In this document: one piece after another, positions 45,608 to 54,747 of the stretch
How positions within the stretch are numbered: position 1 is the first letter of the stretch
How the letters are laid out: each line of letters opens with the position of its first letter
Origin: Lumbricus rubellus
Lineage: Eukaryota > Annelida > Clitellata > Crassiclitellata > Lumbricidae
DNA length: 64,000 nt
Assembly (NCBI GenBank): GCA_945859605.1
Contig: OX243819.1
Coordinates: forward strand, 1,450,861 to 1,514,860
Direction of reading: 5' to 3'
Translations under genes and position numbers: made by a program
Notes under the pieces: model-generated
Databases searched by the model: none
What the model was told of the DNA's origin: nothing
The model's input: only the letters and a program-made list of their open reading frames with translations

Positions 45608-48600
45608 ATGGAATATACAACTCGGCATAAAGACAAGATATCCCAATATAAAATGGACTACTCATCGTATAATCTGAAAGAATTACGACAAATTCCTAAA
45701 CAGAGAGGACAAAGAGGATACTCGAGTTTGCGAAAAGCGGAACTCATAGCGTTCATATCGCAGGGAGATCGACTAGGCGCTCGGGCTCAGGTCAACAAAG
45801 CACAAGCGCATACTCCCGCCACTGTGCGAGAATTGCGAGAAATTGCGAAAAAGAGAGGTGTGCGAGGATACTCGAGATTAGCAAAAGCGGAACTTACGGC
45901 ATTCTTGACTACTACTTGGAAATTTTTGCATCCGGGGAAAAATAAAATAGTTTTTTCGGATTGGCTGACTCGCGAGATTAGTCAGTTACCCCCGCAAATA
46001 AAACCACCCATTCATAGGTTCAAACTTCGAGAGACTGCGACGGCCATCAAAGGGTTTACAAAAAGATACACGATCGATGGCGACAACGGGATCGATGTTG
46101 CAACTTTTCTCAAGGCTGTAAGACCGCATGTAGTTAGGCTGCTAGGGAAAAATCGCGGGGTAAAAGTTCAATTCGATCTCATGTGCGAAATGGAGAAAGT
46201 AGATATGAAAACCGGCGAAGTAGTAACGGCTGAGCCTAATTTCAAATCAAAGAGTGATATTATTTTAGAAGCAACCGATGTGAGGGAAATATATGCCAAC
46301 GCAGCGGATAAAATTAAGGAGAGCATGGCAAGTTTTCAGATGCGGGGGAGTAATTGGAGATTCAAAACCGTTTTGAAGTTGGATATCGATACGGTGGTAT
46401 ATAAACCATTGAAAGGTAGTTCCTACATTCCACTTCCCGATTATTTAGCGAATAAAAAGGCTATTATTAATATGAAGAACAAAGATGAGGAATGCTTCAA
46501 GTGGTGTGTAGCGAGAGCTGTAAACCCCGTTGAAGAACATCCGGAGAGAATAACGAAAGAATTAATTAGACAGTCTGAGGAACTCAATTGGTCTGGTATT
46601 GAATTCCCAGCAGCAGCGGATGCTAATGTGATAGGTAAGTTTGAGAAAAATAATAATATTAGTATTAATGTTTTTGGTTACGAGAAAGAAGTGAATGTAT
46701 TCCCACTATATATATCAAAGCATGAGAATGATAGGTGTGTAGATCTATTACTCATTTCTGATGGAGAAAAGAAGCATTATTGTTGGATCAAGAATTTCAA
46801 CAGACTGATGGCGGTGAAAACAGAAAATACTACTACATCAATGTACTATTGCAAAAGATGCTTGATAGGGTTCAGTAGAAAAGAATCGCTTCACAAACAT
46901 ACTGAGTACTGTTCGCAGCAGGACGCCCAACGAATAGAACTTCCAGAACCTGGGACTATGCTAAGTTTTACACATTATTATCGGAAGATGCGTGTACCGT
47001 TTGTGTATTTTGCCGACTTTGAATCGTTCATCAAACCTATCGGTACATGTCAACCCGTTCCTAGCACGTCTTACACCAACAAGTATCAAAAACATACACC
47101 CAGCTCGTTTTGTTACCACATGAAATGCTTCGACGATGATGTTTATTCCCAAGAGCCGGTGCGGTTTACAGCTGAAAACGAAGACGATGATGTCGCTCAG
47201 AAATTCATAGACAGTCTCGAAGAAAATGTGAAACGAATATACAACGAGTTCAAATTCCCCAAGAAGATGATATTCGGCAAGAAAGAGCAGGAGCTTTTCG
47301 ACTCGGCTACTGTTTGCCATATATGCGGGGGAGAATTTATAGACGATGAAAAACGAGTACGAGATCACTGTCATTTGACTGGAAAATTTAGAGGTGCCGC
47401 TCACAACCTTTGTAATCTGAAATACAAAGTCCCTAAGTTCTTCCCTGTCATATTTCACAATTTGACCGGTTATGACAGCCATTTATTTATCAAGAAATTA
47501 CGGGGTGAACACGGCGAGAAAATCAAATGCATTCCCTGTAACGAAGAAAAGTATATCTCATTCAGCAGAGAGGTCGTCGTCGATAAATTTGTAGACAAAG
47601 ATGGAAAAGAGAGAGAAGTCAAGCGCGAATTACGTTTCATCGATAGTTTTAGATTCATGCCCACGAGTCTCGACGCGTTATCGAAAAATCTTCAGAAAGA
47701 TCGGTGCAAGAATTTAGGGAAATATTTTGAGGGTGAGAAGCTAGATCTTTTACTCAGAAAAGGCGTTTACCCATATGATTACGTCGACGGTGTTGAAAGA
47801 TTAAACGAAACCGAATTGCCACCGAAACATGCCTTCTATTCAAAACTAAACGATTCGGGTATTAGCGAAAAAGATTACGCGCACGCGAAAACGGTATGGG
47901 ACAAATTTGAATGCAAGACATTACGACAATATCATGACTTGTACAATTTATCGGATGTTCTATTATTAGCGGATGTCTTTGAAAACTTTAGAGACGTCTG
48001 TATGAAGAACTACAACCTAGATCCTGCGTGGTATTATACTTCGCCCGGACTTTCTTGGGACGCGGCGTTGAAGACGACTGGTGTAGAGTTGGAGTTGTTG
48101 AGTGACTACGATATGTTGCTGATGATCAAGCAGGGAATACGAGGAGGCGTCAGCACGATTTCGCACCGATACGCGAAAGCGAACAACGAGTACATGGGGG
48201 AAGCTTTCAATCCCACCCAGCATTCAGTATTCATCCCATACTTGGACGCGAACAACTTGTACGGATGGGCGATGAGCAAACCGTTACCGACTCATGGGTT
48301 TGAATGGATGAACGATGACGAATTGAATGATTGGAGAAACATTACCGAACGAGATGGCGTGGGATGTGTGTTAGAAGTCGACTTAGAATATCCAGAGGAA
48401 TTGCACGACCTGCATAATGATTATCCTCTAGCTCCTGAGAGTGTAAAACCTGCGGGATCGAATGTCTCAAAACTAATTCCAAACTTGAATGACAAAGTAA
48501 AGTACGTCGTTCATTACGAAAATTTAAAATTGTATGAAAGTCTCGGATTGAAAATCGTAAAAATACATCGAGGAATAAAATTCGTGGAAAGTGCGTGGCT

Positions 48601-49468
48601 GAAAAAGTATATCGATCTGAATACCAACCTGAGAACGAAAGCTACGAACGATTTTGAGAAAGACTTTTTCAAGCTGATGAACAATAGCGTTTTCGGAAAA
48701 ACAATGGAAGCTATCGAGAATCGAGTTGACATACGATTGGTGAGTGATGAGAAGGAAGCTATCAAGCTAGTCGCGAAAACTAATTACGACAGACGAACTA
48801 TTTTCGATGAAAACCTCATCGCCGTTCACATGAAAAAGACCAAGTTGTTTTACAACAAGCCGATATATCTGGGGATGTGTATATTAGACGTCAGTAAGAC
48901 GCTCATGTATGATTTTCATTATAATTACATCAAGGCTAAGTACGGAGATAGGGCCAAGCTATTATTCACCGATACCGATTCTTTGGCGTATGAAATTAAA
49001 ACGGAAGACTTCTACAAAGATATTTCCCGCGACGTCCAAAGTATGTTCGATACTTCAGACTATCCGAAAGACCATCCATCCGGCATAGAAACCGGTGTAA
49101 ATAAAAAAGTGGTTGGTATGTTCAAAGACGAGGCCGCGGGAAAACAGATTGAAGAATTTGTCGGGCTGCGATCCAAGTTGTACTCTTACAAAATGGCGGG
49201 TGAAGACTACAAGAAATGTAAAGGTGTGAAAAAGAACGTCGCCAAGAAATCAATCACTCACGCGGATTACAAAGACTGCGTGTTTACGAAAAGACAACAG
49301 TCGAGAGCGATGAACGTCATTCGATCCTACCGCCATGAAATTTACACCGAAGAAGTAAATAAAATAGCTCTGTCTGCCGACGATGACAAAAGAGTAATAA
49401 TGGATGACGGGATCCACACCCTAGCCTATGGGCACTACACGCTGAAAACTAAACAAAATAAAGAATAA
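45608..49468 (+). CDS. Protein-primed family B DNA polymerase
   Basis: 1286 residues, intact. Two SAP/Rho-N-like repeats at about 18-50 and 68-100 (YSSYNLKELRQIPKQRG, RELREIAKKRGVRGYS). A C2H2-like finger at about 414-440 (CKRCLIGF..HKHTEYC). Exonuclease motifs YFADFESF (about 465), HNLTGYDSHLF and YNLSDVLLLADVF. An endonuclease VII-like Cys/His insert at about 570-600 (CHICGG, DHCHLTGKFRG). Polymerase motifs YLDANNLYG (about 877), NNSVFGKTME (about 1024), FTDTDS (about 1120) and SKLYSYK. It replicates the linear element from protein-primed ends; the terminal protein may reside in the N-terminal extension. The ATG follows CTGAAA just inside the TIR. First gene of the left plus-strand block. 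Confidence 0.95.
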   Translation: MEYTTRHKDKISQYKMDYSSYNLKELRQIPKQRGQRGYSSLRKAELIAFISQGDRLGARAQVNKAQAHTPATVRELREIAKKRGVRGYSRLAKAELTAFLTTTWKFLHPGKNKIVFSDWLTREISQLPPQIKPPIHRFKLRETATAIKGFTKRYTIDGDNGIDVATFLKAVRPHVVRLLGKNRGVKVQFDLMCEMEKVDMKTGEVVTAEPNFKSKSDIILEATDVREIYANAADKIKESMASFQMRGSNWRFKTVLKLDIDTVVYKPLKGSSYIPLPDYLANKKAIINMKNKDEECFKWCVARAVNPVEEHPERITKELIRQSEELNWSGIEFPAAADANVIGKFEKNNNISINVFGYEKEVNVFPLYISKHENDRCVDLLLISDGEKKHYCWIKNFNRLMAVKTENTTTSMYYCKRCLIGFSRKESLHKHTEYCSQQDAQRIELPEPGTMLSFTHYYRKMRVPFVYFADFESFIKPIGTCQPVPSTSYTNKYQKHTPSSFCYHMKCFDDDVYSQEPVRFTAENEDDDVAQKFIDSLEENVKRIYNEFKFPKKMIFGKKEQELFDSATVCHICGGEFIDDEKRVRDHCHLTGKFRGAAHNLCNLKYKVPKFFPVIFHNLTGYDSHLFIKKLRGEHGEKIKCIPCNEEKYISFSREVVVDKFVDKDGKEREVKRELRFIDSFRFMPTSLDALSKNLQKDRCKNLGKYFEGEKLDLLLRKGVYPYDYVDGVERLNETELPPKHAFYSKLNDSGISEKDYAHAKTVWDKFECKTLRQYHDLYNLSDVLLLADVFENFRDVCMKNYNLDPAWYYTSPGLSWDAALKTTGVELELLSDYDMLLMIKQGIRGGVSTISHRYAKANNEYMGEAFNPTQHSVFIPYLDANNLYGWAMSKPLPTHGFEWMNDDELNDWRNITERDGVGCVLEVDLEYPEELHDLHNDYPLAPESVKPAGSNVSKLIPNLNDKVKYVVHYENLKLYESLGLKIVKIHRGIKFVESAWLKKYIDLNTNLRTKATNDFEKDFFKLMNNSVFGKTMEAIENRVDIRLVSDEKEAIKLVAKTNYDRRTIFDENLIAVHMKKTKLFYNKPIYLGMCILDVSKTLMYDFHYNYIKAKYGDRAKLLFTDTDSLAYEIKTEDFYKDISRDVQSMFDTSDYPKDHPSGIETGVNKKVVGMFKDEAAGKQIEEFVGLRSKLYSYKMAGEDYKKCKGVKKNVAKKSITHADYKDCVFTKRQQSRAMNVIRSYRHEIYTEEVNKIALSADDDKRVIMDDGIHTLAYGHYTLKTKQNKE

Positions 49469-49484
49469 TTTACACTAATATAAA

Positions 49485-49814
49485 ATGGATGCGGCAAAAA
49501 AAGTGTGTAGCAAATGCAAAATAGAAAAAAGCTTGGACGAATTTCACAAAGATAACTCACAGAAGAGCGAGTATTACCCCAGCTGTAAAATTTGTAAGAA
49601 TGCCAAAGTGAAAGAGCTTGCGCACAAATACGCAAGACAGGAAATTAGGGAGACAAAAGACACAAAAGTTTGCAGCCGGTGTAAGGTAAATCAGAACATA
49701 TCGGAATACGTCAACAATCGATTTCAAAAAGATGGAAAGGCGAATGAATGCAAAAATTGCAGACATAATTATTATCTCGCCTGTGTAGAAGCCCGAAAGC
49801 TCATTAGTTTGTGA
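49485..49814 (+). CDS. Double zinc-ribbon/HNH-like small protein
   Basis: 109 residues, 16 bp after the polymerase stop. Two similar modules: CSKCKIEKSLDEFHKD..CKICKN (residues 8-40) and CSRCKVNQNISEY..CKNCRHN (about 65-95), each two CxxC pairs. This resembles the zinc-binding segments that precede phage HNH endonucleases, but no HNH catalytic core follows. Probably a DNA/RNA-binding or transcription-related protein; function not assigned. The ATG is preceded by TATAAA. Confidence 0.75.
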   Translation: MDAAKKVCSKCKIEKSLDEFHKDNSQKSEYYPSCKICKNAKVKELAHKYARQEIRETKDTKVCSRCKVNQNISEYVNNRFQKDGKANECKNCRHNYYLACVEARKLISL

Positions 49815-49836
49815 AACATCTAGATGAAATATTAAA

Positions 49837-50272
49837 ATGAGCTATACAACTGTGAAAAATATAAATGTCGAAGGTGTAGTCCTCCCGAATCATCCGTTGA
49901 CGAATTTTGAACTACTAGATGCCGCGAAAAAGCTCAATATCCCTAATTTCCGGGGAGTATTTCTCAGAGACGAGCTGCCGAAGAAACCTAGACGGACTGA
50001 ATGCGGGATATTGAATCTAGACGATTCTAATGGAACCGGCTCGCACTGGGTCGCTTTTTCAAAAAAACGGCAAGGACAAAATATATTTCGACAGCTATGG
50101 CCTGTCCCCTCCTACAGAACTGGTAAAGTATTTACAGAGTCCCGTGTACTACAATAGCGAACGCGTACAGCCCGACAACGAAGTGTTTTGCGGTCATTTA
50201 TGCCTGCACGTCCTGAAAAAAAGATGTAAAGATGGAGTGAATTTTCAAGAAGTTATAAACAGCCTGCATTGA
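49837..50272 (+). pseudogene. Adenain-like cysteine protease, one frameshift
   Basis: ATG 49837 (preceded by ATTAAA) opens a frame with SHWVAF, the catalytic His block, that runs off-frame to 50157. The remainder of the family (YFDSYGL, then FCGHLC with the nucleophilic Cys and a terminal helix) lies in the +1 frame to 50272. The break coincides with an A7 tract at 50061-50067, so a one-base indel in this copy, a sequencing error or slippage could explain it. About 145 residues in total, usual for Polinton PRO. It would mature capsid precursors at (I/L/M)xGx-G sites; a candidate site is in the 53211-53678 product. Confidence 0.85.
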
Positions 50273-50294
50273 AAATTATATTCAGATGTAAAAA

Positions 50295-51053
50295 ATGCCT
50301 GTTGATAAATTTGGACATACAGATTCAGGATCTACGCAAAGAGTAATTGCTGGGGGAGTTACTGAAAGTCAAGTAAATAGTACTTTTCTAAGGCTAGATG
50401 GAGCAAACCCAGCGACCGGCGATCTAAATATGAGTGGCCATACTATTAGAGGCCTGCCTACAACGAATACAGCGAATACAGCGAATACAGCGAATACTCG
50501 GGAGGCGGGAATAGATGAGGCTGTGAGTCGGGGGCAAGTAATAGATTTACTGCAGAATCACGACGACGTCCCGACCGACAATAATCATTTGACGAATAAG
50601 AAATACGTCGATGAACAACTTACTTCGAAAGTGGCGGCGGTGGTAGGACCCGCGGTTAGCGCTTACAGTTCAACTCAACAGGCTATACTCGCTAGATCCC
50701 ACACTGCAGTTACTTTTGACGTAATAAGATGCGGTACCGCAAAACACGGTATTGAACAGGGTATCGGAACGACTTCTTTCTTCCCCAGTAAAGCCGGGTA
50801 CTATATCGTTTCGGCGTACATAGAATTTTGTAATAGTAGTAATTCCGCGTATGGCACCGTCCACCTGTATAAAAATGGGGCGTCGTACATGCAAATTGCG
50901 GGCGGAGGGGCTACGGGAGGTTCGTACAACCATTCAACCGGTAGTGCCGTAGTTTTTCTAGACGAGTTCGATTACCTCAACATACACGCTTTTTCATCTG
51001 TCGCTACGCGCATATTAGCTAGAGACTTTTCAGCGGTATTCATACGGCCCTAA
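50295..51053 (+). CDS. Fibre-like protein 1 (phage-collar motif + C1q-like head)
   Basis: 252 residues. The N-terminal 20 residues (MPVDKFGHTDSGSTQR) are shared with the next gene. Then NPATGDLNMSGHTIRGLPT and NNHLTNKKYVDEQL match the repeat that recurs in phage tail fibres (LxMxGxxIxxL..., KKYVDE). The C-terminal about 130 residues (FFPSKAGYYIVSAYIEF, VHLYKNG, DYLNIHAFSS, FSAVFIRP) have the strand pattern of a C1q/TNF-like jelly-roll. Probably a trimeric receptor-binding spike. A 9-bp repeat (ACAGCGAAT, about 50465-50500) encodes NTANTANT. Function is inferred from architecture. Confidence 0.75.
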   Translation: MPVDKFGHTDSGSTQRVIAGGVTESQVNSTFLRLDGANPATGDLNMSGHTIRGLPTTNTANTANTANTREAGIDEAVSRGQVIDLLQNHDDVPTDNNHLTNKKYVDEQLTSKVAAVVGPAVSAYSSTQQAILARSHTAVTFDVIRCGTAKHGIEQGIGTTSFFPSKAGYYIVSAYIEFCNSSNSAYGTVHLYKNGASYMQIAGGGATGGSYNHSTGSAVVFLDEFDYLNIHAFSSVATRILARDFSAVFIRP

Positions 51054-51077
51054 TTAATAAAAATTATTATATTCAAA

Positions 51078-51812
51078 ATGCCTGTTGATAAATTTGGACA
51101 TACAGATTCAGGATCTACTCAAAGAATAATTGCAGGAGGCGTTACGCTGTCCCAAGTAAATAGTACTTTTCTAAGGGTAGATGGAGCAAATCCGGCGACT
51201 GGGAATCTAAATATGAATGGCAACTGCATCAAAGGCCTGCCAATAACGAATAATCCGGATGCGGGAATGGATGAAGCGCTAAGTTGGGGGCAGGCTATAG
51301 ATTTGATTACGAATCACACGGGCGTTCCGTCAAACGATAATCATTTGACGAATAAAAAATACGTGGACGAACGAATTGCTTCGATAGCGCCTACACCCAC
51401 TGCTGAGCTCGCATTTGGCCCGGCGTTTAGTGTTTACGCCCTCTCGGCTCAGGCTATCATCGCTAACACAATAACGCAAGTATCATTTGGAGCTGTAAAA
51501 TTCGATCCTGATAATTGTCTAGTCAATTCGAACCGTTTCCTTCCTCGGAAAGCCGGCTGTTACATGGTTACGGCGTGTTTGGAAATACGCGATAGTAGTG
51601 GTAAATATAACGAAACTGTTGGCTTGTACAAAAGTGGGGGAGTGGACGAGCTGATTGTCGGCGGCGGGGGTAAGGCCGGGTCGAAAAAATATGTGTCGGG
51701 CACTAGCCTAGTTCGATTAACTAATACTGATTATCTCGAGATATTTATTAGTTCGTTTGATCCGGTAAATATTTTTGTTCGTGAATTTTCAGCGGCATAC
51801 TTACGACCTTAG
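51078..51812 (+). CDS. Fibre-like protein 2 (tandem paralogue)
   Basis: 244 residues, 24 bp after gene 1. The N-terminus and shaft motif (NPATGNLNMNGNCIKGLP, NNHLTNKKYVDERI) are highly similar to gene 1. The C1q-like head (FLPRKAGCYMVTACLEIRDS, VGLYKSGGVDEL, DYLEIFIS, FSAAYLRP) is much more diverged. Conserved base and divergent head is the pattern expected of duplicated receptor-binding spikes. Last gene of the left block; convergent with the capsid gene. Confidence 0.75.
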   Translation: MPVDKFGHTDSGSTQRIIAGGVTLSQVNSTFLRVDGANPATGNLNMNGNCIKGLPITNNPDAGMDEALSWGQAIDLITNHTGVPSNDNHLTNKKYVDERIASIAPTPTAELAFGPAFSVYALSAQAIIANTITQVSFGAVKFDPDNCLVNSNRFLPRKAGCYMVTACLEIRDSSGKYNETVGLYKSGGVDELIVGGGGKAGSKKYVSGTSLVRLTNTDYLEIFISSFDPVNIFVREFSAAYLRP

Positions 51813-51840
51813 AATTCAAAACCGAATCAAGTTTTGAATT
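51813..51840. terminator. Perfect hairpin between convergent genes
   Basis: AATTCAAAAC, 8-nt loop, GTTTTGAATT, beginning at the base after the fibre 2 stop. Being a perfect inverted repeat, it would serve both converging transcripts. A role in 3'-end formation is inferred. Confidence 0.5.
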
Positions 51841-51877
51841 TGAGTACTACACTTCAGCGACCATTCTATCATGATCT

Positions 51878-53185
51878 TCAATATACCACACTCATTTTCT
51901 GACCGTCTGATTGAAACCTCAGTAACTTGTCTGAAATCACCACTGCGTACGCTTCCGTATTAGCTGGCGGCGCCGTATTAAACGTGCCTTTGATCTGGAT
52001 ATCGACCACCGATGACTTCAGACGCTCGGATTGCTTGCTCACGTCAAACACCATAATCGGAAACAGATCTTTGAAGTCCGAGGGTGTGATATTGCATTGC
52101 GTCATTAGTTCGTCCATTCCATAGTATTTTTCACTGAACGCGGCTGCTGCTCGGTACGCCCGCGCGAATTGTTGATTCGGAAATGATAGATTATAGTCGA
52201 CAACTGGGTATCGGTCCTGGTTCATCATCACGAACATGTTCTTCAGATCGCAATGATTGAAAACTGATGGATTTTGTTCTTGATCGCCGCTTTTGTCGGT
52301 TTGAAAACCCAAGATGATGTACCTAGGCTTCTCAGGTAATGTCTTGACGCTAAGTCTCCAGCTAAAATTAGTCGACTGTGCGACGGAGGTGGTATCGCAT
52401 TGACGGGCTCTGTACGCAACTGGCAACGACGCTTTCGATTCGATCGTTTTGTACAATTGCATCTTCTCCATATCCGCGGGAATAACGTGCGGCATGAACC
52501 ATGAGATTTTATCCAGCCTAACTTTCCCCGCGGGCGCAGCGGCCACTACACCCGCAGCGGCGGCTCTAAAAATTGCGTCATCATCGGCTTTACGAACCAG
52601 AGTTAGCGTATGTTTCACACCAAAAACAACCTTGTCGTAATCATCGCAAAATCCGAAAATATGCTTCAATGGAACTACAAAGCTGAAAGTACCTTTGGCA
52701 TTTGGTTTTTGAATTATATACGACTGTCTCACGGCGAAACCTTGATTATTCGCGATAGCAGCCGTCGCTCCGCTGTCCTTGTACCACAACTGATTCAGAC
52801 CTTGAGCTAGTTGAAAATCATTCGGGTATTTGAGTAATCCGAGCATCGTCGTTGCCTGGCCTGGGTGAAATAACGATTCAATTTCCTGATTCGACAGGGA
52901 ATACGAAATTTGGCTGAAAAGATGCATGAGCCCATTATTCGTAAGAGTTGCTTCATCGGCATTGACGTAGAAGGTGTTGTCTGCCTTCGTCAATCTACCC
53001 TCGAACAACAGGTAAGATTCTGCTGGATGACAAAATAGATCTTGAAGTTCGATGTTTATTCTAATCTCGCCGGAGGTGTTTAGATTCGCCCCCGATATCG
53101 GCTCATACTCATACCATTCGTAGCGTTCGACGCTTTCATCGCTCAATGGTTGTTCGGTAAATCTCAGAATATCAGATGATTGCAT
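51878..53185 (-). CDS. Major capsid protein (double jelly-roll)
   Basis: 435 residues, ATG 53185 preceded by AGTAAAA. It matches Polinton/adintovirus major capsid proteins: N-terminal SGEIRINIELQDLFCHPAES, then FVVPLKHIFGFCDDYDKVVF and KHTLTLVRK, W at DKISWFMPHV, and the C-terminal segment NCDLKNMF-like (FNHCDLKNMFVMMNQDRYPV). Trimers of this fold build the icosahedral shell. Intact. Leftmost gene of the central minus-strand block. Confidence 0.9.
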   Translation of the reverse strand: MQSSDILRFTEQPLSDESVERYEWYEYEPISGANLNTSGEIRINIELQDLFCHPAESYLLFEGRLTKADNTFYVNADEATLTNNGLMHLFSQISYSLSNQEIESLFHPGQATTMLGLLKYPNDFQLAQGLNQLWYKDSGATAAIANNQGFAVRQSYIIQKPNAKGTFSFVVPLKHIFGFCDDYDKVVFGVKHTLTLVRKADDDAIFRAAAAGVVAAAPAGKVRLDKISWFMPHVIPADMEKMQLYKTIESKASLPVAYRARQCDTTSVAQSTNFSWRLSVKTLPEKPRYIILGFQTDKSGDQEQNPSVFNHCDLKNMFVMMNQDRYPVVDYNLSFPNQQFARAYRAAAAFSEKYYGMDELMTQCNITPSDFKDLFPIMVFDVSKQSERLKSSVVDIQIKGTFNTAPPANTEAYAVVISDKLLRFQSDGQKMSVVY

Positions 53186-53210
53186 TTTTACTACTACGCG
53201 ATAATATTTT

Positions 53211-53678
53211 TTACGCGACCTTCATTCCGGCGCCGTTTAGCGAGCGTACTAAATCTTGTATCGATATGGCGTCGTTCTTCTTCAGGCCATCCCCCATCAT
53301 CAGATTATTAATATTCGGGATATTCGAGATATTTGGGATATTCGGACTCGACCCGACGCCACTCAGCCGCTCTAAAATTTGTCTAGTTTCCGGCGTAATT
53401 TTCTTGGAGGTGGGAGTAGGAGCAGGAGCAAACAGTTTAGTCACTGCTTTGTCTACTAATCGTTTGCCAGCGTCGATTGCGGTTGTTTTCCCAGCATCGA
53501 TGGCCTTTTCCCCAATTTCTTTCGCCACGTCTTTACTCGCGCTGAGAGCGGTCGTTGCTAATTGTTTGGCGGCGTTCGACGTTACTAGTCGTTTGAAAAA
53601 TCCTGAAATTGTATCGAATATTCCCGATCCTCCGATAACGTATTGTTTCCTATACCTCCTTCTATTAATGACCTGCAT
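53211..53678 (-). CDS. Core/amphipathic protein with adenain-type site
   Basis: 155 residues. A basic N-terminus (MQVINRRRYRKQYV) is followed by IGGSG, a match to the adenain consensus (I/L/M)xGx-G at residues 15-19. Then a long amphipathic helix (IFDTISGFFKRLV...AAKQLATTAL...AIDAGKRLVDKAV) and a repeat of PNI/SNI residues. By position and composition it resembles adenovirus minor virion proteins (pVI/pX type) that contact capsid or membrane. Homology is not proven. Confidence 0.6.
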   Translation of the reverse strand: MQVINRRRYRKQYVIGGSGIFDTISGFFKRLVTSNAAKQLATTALSASKDVAKEIGEKAIDAGKTTAIDAGKRLVDKAVTKLFAPAPTPTSKKITPETRQILERLSGVGSSPNIPNISNIPNINNLMMGDGLKKNDAISIQDLVRSLNGAGMKVA

Positions 53679-53690
53679 TTTTTCTGCATT

Positions 53691-54593
53691 TTACAATGTC
53701 ATCATTATATTTTTGTAAGCATCTTTACTCAGCACTTCCTGCCTCAATAACGCGTCGCACATCGCCACGATCTCGTTTCTCACGCCGGTATTGCCTGCTT
53801 TGAAGCTTTGAAATCGTAGTTCTAGCTGTTTCGCTAACACGTTTGGATCTTCGGAAATAACAATTACACCACCCACGCCTTTACCCACCGCATTACGAGT
53901 CCTCTTTTCCCATATCGGCTTGATAATTTCCCGATATTTGACGCTCGCAGATGCCTTCGGTTTGTTGGGATTTTTCGGCTGTCTGATAGCATCCGACGCG
54001 AGTAGAATCTCGGCGTAATCGTCTCTATCATTATTATCGTATATCGACGTGTTCGGCTGTTTCATCGTCAACAACTCCCAAAGCCCCGGAGTTCCGCTAT
54101 ACGTCTTATTTCCAACCGTCACGTCGTCTCCTTGAATAAAAATCGGTGTGTCGCTGATGTAGAATTGTCCATTTTTTGATCGTATTCCGAACGTCGTGTC
54201 TACGATTTTTCTATCGGAGGCGTATTGATGAAGGTACTTGGTGGCTACATCACCTAATTCTAAAGTTCTAATATCCTCAGTCGGATCGTCGCTATACGCT
54301 TCTATCGAGGGATACTGGGGAAATTGAATCTTCAACGAAGCGGGTAGCGTCTGTAGTGCGTTTGTAGTAGCTATCGAGTTTTCTTTGATGGCGGATAGTA
54401 AGACATTTTGCTCTTTGGAAATTGCGGATTGCGAATCGACGATAGGCTTGTACAGCTTGGTTAATTCTTGTTGCAGCCCCGAATCCCCCAATCTCTCCGA
54501 TAAAAAGTTCTGTTGAATATTCTTCTTGGATTTCAGAAACTCTTCGACTATGAAATTTCTTTTCGCCGGGTCATCTATCTTTAGAAACGACAT
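53691..54593 (-). CDS. Conserved Polinton protein (DUF8207-like)
   Basis: Start chosen at Met 54593, preceded by TATTAAAA like its neighbours; the frame extends upstream to 54707 through an Arg/Lys-Thr repeat that is probably not translated. 300 residues. The central block FGIRSKNGQFYISD, then FIQGDDVTVGNKTYSGTPGL, WELLTMKQP and DDYAEILLASDA resembles a domain often found beside Polinton genes in animals. The N-terminal 100 residues look helical. Function unknown; possibly virion-associated. Confidence 0.7.
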   Translation of the reverse strand: MSFLKIDDPAKRNFIVEEFLKSKKNIQQNFLSERLGDSGLQQELTKLYKPIVDSQSAISKEQNVLLSAIKENSIATTNALQTLPASLKIQFPQYPSIEAYSDDPTEDIRTLELGDVATKYLHQYASDRKIVDTTFGIRSKNGQFYISDTPIFIQGDDVTVGNKTYSGTPGLWELLTMKQPNTSIYDNNDRDDYAEILLASDAIRQPKNPNKPKASASVKYREIIKPIWEKRTRNAVGKGVGGVIVISEDPNVLAKQLELRFQSFKAGNTGVRNEIVAMCDALLRQEVLSKDAYKNIMMTL

Positions 54594-54747
54594 TTTTAAT
54601 AAAAAATTTAATGTTTTGCGATGTGTTTTTCGGCGTGTTTTACGACGTGTTTTTCTACATGTTTTTCGACATGTGTAAAAACACAAGTTAGACGTATTTT
54701 CAGACATAGCGACATAGGTCTACATAGGTCTACAAAACTCTACAACT

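Noticed and set aside
46961..47482. 173-codon minus-strand frame inside the polymerase gene
   Set aside because: Antisense shadow of a clearly coding plus-strand gene.
54594..54707. N-terminal extension of the DUF8207-like protein as coding
   Set aside because: The internal Met at 54593 has the same A-rich leader as the neighbouring genes; the extension is a tandem repeat.
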